Assembly (NCBI GenBank): GCA_003427395.1
Contig: BFEA01000048.1
Location: 3,956,788-3,991,787, forward strand
Length of the DNA: 35,000 nt
Direction: 5' to 3'
From: Chara braunii
Lineage: Eukaryota > Streptophyta > Charophyceae > Charales > Characeae
Made by a program: the position numbers and the translations under genes. Below, piece after piece: positions 28,408 through 35,000 of this stretch (position 1 is the stretch's first letter; each line of letters begins with the position of its first letter). The notes under the pieces are model-generated. The model saw only the letters and a list, made by a program, of their open reading frames with translations, was not told the origin of the DNA and ran no database searches.

Positions 28408-28545
28408 AGGGACGCTGGACCCATTTTCCAGCAGGTGCTGCTCCCCACCAATAGATGGAGCCTTCCCGGGTGTGCTAGTGGTGCCTGCTCTTATCAGCAC
28501 CCCTAGCATCAGCCCGGGATGATTTCTGTTTAAAACAAAAAGAAG
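28408..28545 (+). mobile_element. Plus-strand conserved tail element (near consensus)
   Basis: GACGCTGGACCCATTTTCCAGC gives a perfect 6-bp stem (GCTGGA/TCCAGC). GCTCC and GGAGC give the second stem. GCTAGTGGTGCCTGCTCTTA and an A-rich end near 28530-28545 follow. This is the cleanest short copy and a good reference for the family. Confidence 0.82.
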
Positions 28546-28749
28546 GATTGAACAATAAGATTTGTCTTTTTTGAAACTCCAGCCATAGGACCTGCCATCC
28601 TTCCTCCCAGCACCAGCTGGAAACCGGATTCAGTGCCCCTCAGAGATTCAGAGCAAGATTGGATTTTGCTTCCCCAGCCGTGAAACCAACCCTTCGCCGC
28701 CCGACATCACTCTACTGTGTCCCTCAGCTCCCCAGCGGGACTGGAGTTC
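28546..28749. other. Unassigned spacer with a weak tail relic
   Basis: A diverged CCAGCACCAGCTGGAAACCG (28606-28625) and CAGTGCCCCTCAGAG resemble a heavily decayed minus-strand tail. No gene. Confidence 0.4.
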
Positions 28750-28897
28750 TTTTTTTTTTTTTTTTTTTCATTAATAAACTTCATTGCAGGTTTCCACTAT
28801 AACAAGGTGATAAGAGCATCCTCGTTAAGTGGGCCTGGGGGAAGGCTCCATCTATTGGTGGGGATCATCACCTGCTGGAAAACAGGTCCAGCATCCC
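28750..28897 (-). mobile_element. Short minus-strand element with conserved tail and A19
   Basis: Minus strand: tail 28897-28843 with stem GCTGGA/TCCAGC intact, then GATGCTCTTATCACC, and A19 (plus-strand T19, 28750-28768). The clean stem and long pure tail suggest recent insertion. Confidence 0.82.
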
Positions 28898-29060
28898 AGG
28901 AAAACTGCATGAGTTGGATGACAGGTGTGGTATTGTTGATTGTCACGGCCGGAGTCCACATTGTGGCCTCAGACCGATGTGCTTAGGGTGTCCACAAAGT
29001 TGTAACTTACTGTATGTTGTGCTCATCTGTCTTGTCTTGTTGTCTTCGTTGCCCCCGATG
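28898..29060. other. Unassigned spacer
   Basis: No gene or repeat recognised. Plus-strand frames starting here run into the poly(C) tract. Confidence 0.4.
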
Positions 29061-29065
29061 CCAGC

Positions 29066-29300
29066 ACAACCACCAACCCCCCCCCCCCCCCCTCCCCCCC
29101 CCCTGCCGTGCTCACCCCCCCCTCAGCCTCCCGTGCCCCCTCCCCCGTTGGCAGACTCCCCACCGCCACACCGCCCCCGCCGCTTCCCCCACCAATACCT
29201 CACATATCTCCACCAGACACCTCTCCATCTCCCGTCTACTGATCATGCACACCGCCTCCATCACCCCTCCACCTCCCCCCTTGGTACCTCTGCTCCTCTC
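29066..29300. repeat. Poly(C) and C-rich low-complexity tract
   Basis: A C run of about 16 nt, a T, and a C run of about 10 nt (29076-29103) are followed by several C4-C7 blocks. Both plus frames therefore read as polyproline. The minus strand can form G-quadruplexes. The coding appearance comes from composition. Confidence 0.85.
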
Positions 29301-29865
29301 TCCGACTGTAATAGCAAATCCAAAAGTCCTGGCCAGGCAATTTGCTGATGCCAGCCAGAGAGCAACTGCAACCACAAATGGGTACTTCTGACGACAATGA
29401 CTGCTGTGGATGGCCCACGATTCAAGACTGCTCGAGTGACAATGGGATTCAGCACCTGAAAAGAAGGGAGAGAGGGCCCAATCCAAGATGGACTGCAGAG
29501 ACAACAACACTCAAACAAAGACAGGGAAGGAACCTACGGAACGCTGTACAACGCAAGATAGATTGAGCCACAAGCTACTCACAAGGGTACTATGTTAGAA
29601 GCACAAAGACACGATTGAAGGACACAATGTACAGTAAGTTACAAGACAGGACAGAATGGCGCAATGTACAGTAAGCTGCAGCCTTGTATACAGCTTCACC
29701 GCATCAGACAGAGACAACAACGATGACCCTGTCCATGATCTACAATGATGACAAGAATGAAGAGATGGCTCATTCCAAGATACACTGCAGGTGCAACGAC
29801 TCCCGAACAAAAGCAGAATCACACAATACACAGCAGAATAGAGTGAGCCAGATCTTACACTGTAA
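29301..29865. other. Unassigned region upstream of the plus-strand LINE
   Basis: CAATGTACAGTAAG occurs at 29627 and 29662, a small direct repeat. Frames are Gln/Thr/Asn-rich and unsupported. GAGCCACAA at 29566-29574 also occurs right after the LINE's poly(A) at 32945, a possible target-site duplication. Confidence 0.4.
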
Positions 29866-30345
29866 TGCTACCACCTGCATCCAGGTCAACGGATGCCTGG
29901 CGCCGCCCCTACACCTAGAGCGCTCCGTCCGCCAGGGGGACCCAATTGCCCCCTTACTTTGTTTAGTGATTATGGAAGCCTTAGCAGCCAACCTTAGGGC
30001 AAACAAGAATATTACTAAAATTTGTGTCACACACATCCTGGAAGAGGCTATCCCGGTTTGCTCCCTTTTTGCGGATGACCTCACGATTTTGATAGAGGCC
30101 ACACACAACAACATGGAAGAAATCCAACGAATGATGGAAAAATTTGCTAGGGTCTCTGACATGACAGTGAACTGGGGGAGCAAAACTCAGGGATGGTGGA
30201 TCCACTATCAAGGGGGACGCCCCAGATTCACCACGCATCAAATGGATGCCCTTGGAAGCCCCAACTAAGATCTTGGGGGTATCCATGACCACTGAGGGGT
30301 GCCCACCCCCCAACGACGAGTGGATCTACACCCCGTCACAACAAA
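29866..30345 (+). pseudogene. LINE reverse transcriptase fragment
   Basis: IQVNGCLAPPLHLERSVRQ, GDPIAPLLCLVIMEALAANL, EEAIPVCSLFADDLTILIEA (catalytic FADD box at about 30068-30082) and ARVSDMTVNWGSKTQGWW form one frame up to 30200. A shift follows, with WMPLEAPTKILGVSMTTEG and PPPNDEWIY in the next frame. Motif A is absent because the fragment starts after it. The sequence is closer to the plus fragment at 18700 than to the minus copy at 10800. Confidence 0.92.
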
Positions 30346-32370
30346 ATTAAATAACTGGAATAACAAGCACACATCCCTTTTTGGTCGTGCCTTAGTACTA
30401 AACAATGTGGCCTTCACAACACTATGGTACAAATCGTTGTTGTGGCCACTAAGTAAAACAACCTTGAGAAGTTCGAGGGAAAAGGCGGCAACTTTTCTAT
30501 GGAGGGGTGACAGTGAACAAAGCAATGTAATAAGCCGCGTGGCGTGGGATTCAATTATTCAGCCAAAGTCTGGGGCAGGTTTGGGAATAATTGATCCAGC
30601 CACGCAAGTGCAAGCGCTACGGCTGAAATGGATTAAAAAACTTATTTTTCCTCCCCAATGCCCATGGTGTGTTTTAGCCCTGGAGGCTGGAGCATCTATC
30701 CCGCTTGGCCCCCGAAACTCCCCAAACAACACACCCCCTGACATGTTTGGAAGACTGGTTCTGGACGATCCCACGAGAGCTCCCCCAAGGAAGGAAGGGT
30801 TTGAATCACGGCGGTCGGGCAATGGATAGTTTATGACCATCCCTGCTAGAAACATGGTGCAGATTTCCGCTCCCGGATAGGATCTACCCAATCCGATAGG
30901 AGGAAGTCTATCGACAACCCTCTCCGGAAATAGAAGGGTGACCGATTCGAGAGGCTGTTTCATGTCGAGTTCCTCTTCGCCTTGGAAAAGTTGGGTCAAG
31001 CGAGGGGTGCTTAGGGTTGGGGACCTCTGGGATAATCACAAAAGGGACTGAAAATCAGAAAACCACATGCGAGATATACTATGATACTGTCACGATATGA
31101 AAGAGCCTCTGAATAACCTGATTGAGGTTATTTCGCTGACATGGTACCAAGTCCTTAGACAGGGCCCCACCTTAAAGGAGGGCGATTGGGTACCCGGTAG
31201 GGAGTACCCTCCAATGATAGGCCAGATACATATGGTCTCACCACAAACTGTCCTGGTCGAACACTACTCCACCACAAGATCCGGGGCTCTCTATGACAAC
31301 AGAGTTCTTTATGAATGGAAAGAGAAAACATTAGTATACCGGGTGAGAGTCTTAGAAGAGAATGAACAGAAGGTGGTTTTCCAGCCGAATAAACCAATCC
31401 AGGATCTGGCCTTGGACCCAGCAGAGTGGACATGGAAACTTTCCCAAAGGAGGGGAGGTCAGATCAGCCTATTCCAACTGTCAGTCAAATCAACCTACAA
31501 GATGCTCAGACCTAAAATAAGGTTGAAAGACACAATCAACGATCGGTGGGCCAGACACCTAAATGTGGACCGCTCCCTCCTCTCACCGATCAAATGGTTC
31601 AACGAACAAAAGTCCAAACCCATGAAAATCACCTCCCTATAATGACAGATTATCCATCGTCATCTGACAACCAATGACTGGCTGTCCGACCGTACCAATT
31701 TAGAACAACTAGGTCGGCTACTCCCATTGTGTCAAAGGTGCCTGAGCCTTTTTCCCTTCTCCAAGAAGGCGGAAACCATCAAACACATCTTCATGCAATG
31801 TCCGATTACCCAATTTATTTGGAGATGGTGGGACCGCATATGGAGAAAAATGATACCTGCAGTCCCCTGACCCTGGTCCTGGCAAGCCATATTGACCGGG
31901 CATTGGGCAGTTGGGGGATGGTCACGACCTTTGTAGAAAATATGTTCAGAATTGGAAGGATGGCAGTGATATGGACACTTTGGTGGCAGAGATGCACACT
32001 GGCAATGAAGAAGGTAAGAGTAGAACGACCGGAGATTACTGAGCGGATACAACAACATGTGCATTTTAAACTCACACAAAGGTGGTTGGACACAAAAGCA
32101 CAGTTAGATCTCTTTAAGCAGAGAGGCGACGTTAGGAGACAGATTACAACCTTTTGTACATAGTGGGTAGGAGGGGAGAGAGAAGGATGGATTGCGAAAG
32201 TGGAATGGAGTGGAGACAAGGAAGAGGGACAACATATTTTGGATGAAATAAGAGACCATCGTCTAATTTTCAAAGAGTGGACACACATAGAACCCTCGTT
32301 CCCGCTTCGGCCTCCCTCGAACTTTCCTGACCCCTTCCCACCCCACACCCTCTCCCTCTCAGAAATCCTT
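30345..32370 (+). pseudogene. LINE ORF2 C-terminal region with zf-RVT
   Basis: Blocks in order: KLNNWNNKHTSLFGRALVLN, AATFLWRGDSEQSNVISRVA, WDSIIQPKSGAGLGIIDPAT, then a damaged part with WVKRGVLRVGDLWD (30985-31030). A clean frame (31097-31642) has NLIEVISLTWYQVLRQGPTL and WARHLNVDRSLLSPIKWF. Then come IIHRHLTTNDWLSDRTNLEQ, CQRC, ETIKHIFMQC and FIWRWWDRIW (the zf-RVT metal-binding pattern). A frame change leads to MAVIWTLWWQRCTLAMKKVR, and the end is DHRLIFKEWTHIEPSFPLRP with NFPDPFPPHTLSLSE (32250-32370). Several stops and shifts. The terminal motif matches three minus-strand copies. Confidence 0.92.
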
Positions 32371-32867
32371 TCTTGATAAAAAAAAAAGAAAAAAAACTTC
32401 TACATACGGAACTCCTCCCTAGTGCCCCCCGGGAAGCTTGGTTTCCGCTAACAATCAATTGGTCTCTGTTGGTGAAGACTGTCATAATAGGTTGAGTGAG
32501 CAAGGCTGGTTTTTGTTTTTGTTGCCATAAGTCATAAGTCGGTGTTTTGTCTTTTACCTGAGGGAAGCAAGGCTAGTCTGTTTTGTTTGACCAGGTAGTC
32601 TTGAGGACTCTGGGCAGTCTGCGTCCTTCGGCAAGTTTCGAAGTGAGTAGAACTAAGGCTAAAAGAGTTCCAGTTTTTACCATTTTTCTGGCGCCCTCCT
32701 CCTGAGGGTGAAGAGGTATTTTTTGGCCTGCTAAGTCAATCTCCTGGGTAGCAGCGTAATCAATGCTGGCAGACCCCACAAATATCTCCTTCCTTTTCTC
32801 TGTTTCTGGGACGTTGGACCCGGTTTCCAGCAGGTGACGCTCCCCACCAAGAAATGAAGCTTTTGTT

Positions 32868-32868
<1 letters not shown>
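32371..32868 (+). other. LINE 3' UTR with structured module and tail
   Basis: After the ORF2 end come an A-rich patch (32378-32396), about 330 bp of noncoding DNA, the module 32727-32772 (outer arms CTGC/GCAG; strands AGTCAATC and AATCAATG; inner CTG/CAG) and the tail 32808-32860 (stem GTTGGA/TCCAGC with a U-G pair). The second hairpin is weakened (GCTCC against GAAGC). The minus-strand ORF 32573-32779 is a shadow. Confidence 0.8.

Positions 32869-32944
<76 letters not shown>
32869..32944 (+). repeat. Pure 76-nt poly(A) tail
   Basis: Seventy-six A without interruption after the LINE tail. Long pure tails decay quickly, so either the insertion is young or the tract has expanded by slippage. 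The poly-Phe minus-strand frames through it are artefacts. Confidence 0.97.
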
Positions 32945-32950
<6 letters not shown>

Positions 32951-34315
32951 CAAAACATTGCGTAAGGTTAGCATGATAGAATGCACAAACAACATGATAG
33001 AAGAGCACAATTGAGTAGACAGGATAGGGTGTTGCACATCTGTGTCGAGTCGTGGAGGGGGTTGTTGTGCAGGGTTGAGGAGGGGCAGCAGTGGGTGACC
33101 CGGTACTGGGCGATGGGCGACTGAGAGTGGTTTCCACTGCCACTGGCGTTTGCTCTGCCGCCACGGCTTCCACAACATACGTTGTGATGTGTCGAGTTCC
33201 CCCAATTTCTTCTCTGGATCCAGCCATAGTTGCTCGAAGAGGGCTATTTGTTTTGTTTTCTAGAGTCAGTCAGTCGTTTGAGCCAGACTGTCTTTTAGTT
33301 GGGTCCAGGCGCTGTGGATGACATCCCGAATAGTGTCAATAATGTGCGATCTGGCTTGCTGGTACCCGAACAGATGTTTTTTCCGCTCGTCAGACCATCT
33401 AGCTCGCTAGGTTGTCATCAATATTTCCAGCCTGGTGAGCGAGAAGAGGTTCGCTTGGAATGGTGTCCATGCTCGTGCATTGTCGGGCAACTGGCCCAAT
33501 AGTATTACCGTCGGTTCCCATGGGAAGTCCTGCCTTGTGAGATATAGCCATGCAACATTCCACCCTTGTGAGATATAGCCATGCAACATTCCATCGCTGC
33601 CATGTCTGCTTTGCCCTCGGGCAGAAAAGGAGGCAGTGTTCCAAATCCGCAATTTGCTTCGGGGTGGATTTACCGCAGTAGGTACAGATGGGTGACAACA
33701 GACCTTTGTGCTCTACTTGTGAGTGGGACACCACCCAGTCTGGCGTTGGCAGGCATCTGTATAGGATCTGCCATTGCAACGCCCTGTGGGATGTAGGCAT
33801 CAGTCGTGCATAGTGGGACCAGGTGATCTGTTCGATTTCCTGGTCCGTGAGTGTAGGGTCTGTTTTCCATCGTTGTTTGATTATATCAGTGGTGTCCGTC
33901 GTCCTATGTGTTTTCCTGTAGCAGTCCTCGACTATGAACGTCCAGAGTGGGAGCGGCTTAGCACCCTCCCAGTACCATTCTGTCGGGTCAAAGGGAAGTT
34001 GGGAGAGGGGGATTGTTGATTCGTACCCATACCAGTCGTCCTTGTCATCTCCGAGCACCCTCACCCTGATGAGGACGTTCCAAGGTTGTCAGGTATCTAG
34101 GTATGCTTTCCCTTTTAGAAGGGTCAGACAAGCCCCCGAAAGTTCTGGTTCATAGGCCTCCAGCTCCGCCTGATCGATCGTGCAATCGCCCACCTTGTAT
34201 ATGACCATTGGGAGGGGGAGGGTTGTAACAGGTACGACCCAGTCTGCTTTCATGATCCTCGGGCCTTGTTTGAGGGCCCGGAGCCAGGGACAGGCCGGTG
34301 CTGGAGTTTTTGCTC
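32945..34315 (-). pseudogene. LINE ORF2 C-terminal pseudogene of another lineage
   Basis: Reading downward: ACPWLRALKQGPRIMKADWV (34310), VIYKVGDCTIDQAELEAYEP, a TGA near 34100, NVLIRVRVLGDDKDDWYGYE, LPFDPTEWYWEGAKPLPLWT, IKQRWKTDPTLTDQEIEQIT, WQILYRCLPTPDWVVSHSQV, ICTYCGKSTPKQIADLEHCL and LFCPRAKQTWQRW. The zf-RVT pattern CTYC...H.L.FC is intact. A 31-bp tandem duplication (33533-33593) then shifts the frame. RWSDERKKHLFGYQQARSHI, ALFEQLWLDPEKKLGELDTS and a Gln/Pro-rich end follow to about 32960. Residues differ from the other copies at many conserved sites (CLPTPDW rather than CLPTNDW; no D-P-F-P-P end), so this is a separate LINE lineage. It is cut by the poly(A) of the neighbouring LINE. 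Confidence 0.88.
33533..33593 (-). repeat. Exact 31-bp-period tandem duplication
   Basis: The 30 nt from 33533 to 33562 (CCTTGTGAGATATAGCCATG and 10 more) repeat exactly at 33564-33593. The period is not a multiple of three, so the duplication breaks the ORF2 frame. The peptide NVAWLYLTR appears in one frame and CCMAISHK in another. The identity shows it is recent. Confidence 0.97.
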
Positions 34316-34324
34316 GGTGACTAC

Positions 34325-34900
34325 GCGGAGCTTGAGGTCTGTGTAGTTATTCCGAGGGTGGAAGGCATAACGAGACCGTCTGACGAAGCAGGCGCCGGGT
34401 ATTAACCCTGTAACCTGGTGTCAGGGGTTTGCCGATAAGGGAATTATCGAGGGAGGAACGCGCTTCCTGTACGTCAAAACTAGGTTGGTCAGTACTGGGG
34501 AAGGTTGTGGTGCCCTGTTACCCTAGCAGGAGGGGGTATGAGATCAAGTGAGTTCTGGTACGAGGACTGAAAGCGTGGACCGACTTTCCGTCTGTTGAGG
34601 GGGGAAGTTTTGGATAATAGGTGGGTTCAGTTTTGACCCTCCGATTTCATATTTTTCCAAGCCTCGTCAGGATTTTTCTAAATTTTAGCCTATTTCATGA
34701 GGTCTTCTGTCTAATAGGCTAGAAATTGCACATGATCCTATTTTTAGCCGAAAATGGGTAATGACCCCGGTATCTCGAGTTTTTTTCATATATGTTCTCC
34801 AAATGTTCCTAATGGGACACTGGGCCCGGCTCCTAGCGCGTGCGGCTTCCCACGAATAGATTGGAGCATTGTCCCCCCCCCCTCAAAAAAAAAAACAAAA
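34325..34900 (+). mobile_element. Non-autonomous retroelement with conserved tail, copy 2
   Basis: Same plan as 1030-1604. The body has CCCTGTAACCTGG (34409) and TGCCCTGTTACCCTAGCAGG (34511). The stretch before the tail (AGCCGAAAATGGG, GACCCCGGTAT, TTCATATATG) matches 1454-1510. The tail at 34814-34870 has stem CTGGG/CCTAG (one G-U pair) and GCTTC/GGAGC, and the end is A11-C-A4. The left end abuts the minus-strand LINE (34315). No coding potential. With copy 1 it defines a family of about 570 bp that shares its 3' tail with the LINEs. Confidence 0.65.
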
Positions 34901-35000
34901 GTTTGTCCTTGAAAGTTTTTGATATTTCTCAGCATCGACCGGAGTTGGGAAGCATTCTTCCACTTGCTTGCAGGTATATCCCATAGGTCACCTAGGGAGA
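34901..35000. other. Flank, nothing recognised
   Basis: Only 100 bases to the window end. No feature seen. Confidence 0.4.

Larger units (their letters stand above)
29866..32944 (+). mobile_element. Plus-strand LINE 3' half with 76-nt poly(A)
   Basis: Runs from mid-RT through the C-terminal domain, 3' UTR, structured module (32727-32772), conserved tail (32808-32860) and a pure A76 (32869-32944). It is the best example of the full 3' architecture in the window. The coding part is decayed. The 5' boundary is uncertain: RT homology begins near 29872, but a candidate target-site duplication would place the insertion start near 29575. Confidence 0.88.

Noticed and set aside
29014-29391. Proline-rich protein ORF (extensin-like appearance)
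   Set aside because: Two overlapping frames are both proline-rich because the DNA is nearly pure C. There is no SPPPP periodicity or signal peptide.
32760-33227. Minus-strand ORFs with long poly-Phe
   Set aside because: They translate the poly(A) tail of the plus-strand LINE. Only the part above 32945 is LINE-derived, from the other element.

Overview
The window is eukaryotic, repeat-dense DNA with no host gene I can support. It has no operons or ribosome binding sites, no tRNA or rRNA gene that looks functional, and no intact multi-domain ORF. Almost every recognisable protein fragment belongs to non-LTR retrotransposons (LINEs): ORF1 with a zinc-knuckle-like C-terminus, an APE-type endonuclease, a reverse transcriptase with an F/L-A-D-D box, and a plant-style zf-RVT C-terminal domain. 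That set points to a large green-lineage (streptophyte) genome. A charophyte such as Chara is possible, but I cannot prove the species from sequence alone.

Layout. 1-3.3 kb: A-rich repeat, unassigned sequence, a plus-strand non-autonomous element ending in a poly(A) tail (about 1030-1604), then a decayed plus-strand LINE ORF1 (1780-2560) with three in-frame stops. 3.4-7.9 kb: a mosaic of short elements on both strands carrying one conserved 3' tail, with a tRNA-derived SINE (4926-5135), a 37-bp minisatellite and a 95-bp tandem duplication. 7.9-13.4 kb: a nearly complete LINE ORF2 on the minus strand (endonuclease, RT, C-terminal domain). 13.43-17.26 kb: a second LINE facing it head to head on the plus strand, with about 1.9 copies of a 220-bp monomer at its 5' end, then ORF1 and the start of an endonuclease. 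17.3-20 kb: a 254-bp tandem duplication, a plus-strand RT fragment and C-rich DNA. 20.1-22.4 kb: two minus-strand LINE 3' ends. 23.2-23.9 kb: direct repeats and two tRNA-related minus-strand units. 23.85-26.9 kb: a minus-strand ORF2 split just after its RT active-site box by a 0.63-kb poly(A)-tailed insertion. 27.2-29 kb: more short elements. 29.9-32.9 kb: a plus-strand LINE 3' half ending in a pure 76-nt poly(A). 32.9-34.3 kb: a minus-strand LINE of another lineage. 34.3-34.9 kb: a second copy of the non-autonomous element seen near the start.

How the parts work together. The most notable signal is a module of about 55 nt found some 17 times just upstream of A-rich tails. It lies at the end of LINEs and also at the end of sequences with no LINE coding region. 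It can form two hairpins, and the first shows compensatory base-pair changes between copies. A second module, a hairpin with two conserved internal-loop strands, recurs in the 3' UTRs upstream of it. Together they look like a reverse-transcriptase recognition tail shared by LINEs and their non-autonomous passengers. That role is an inference. All coding copies here are pseudogenes.
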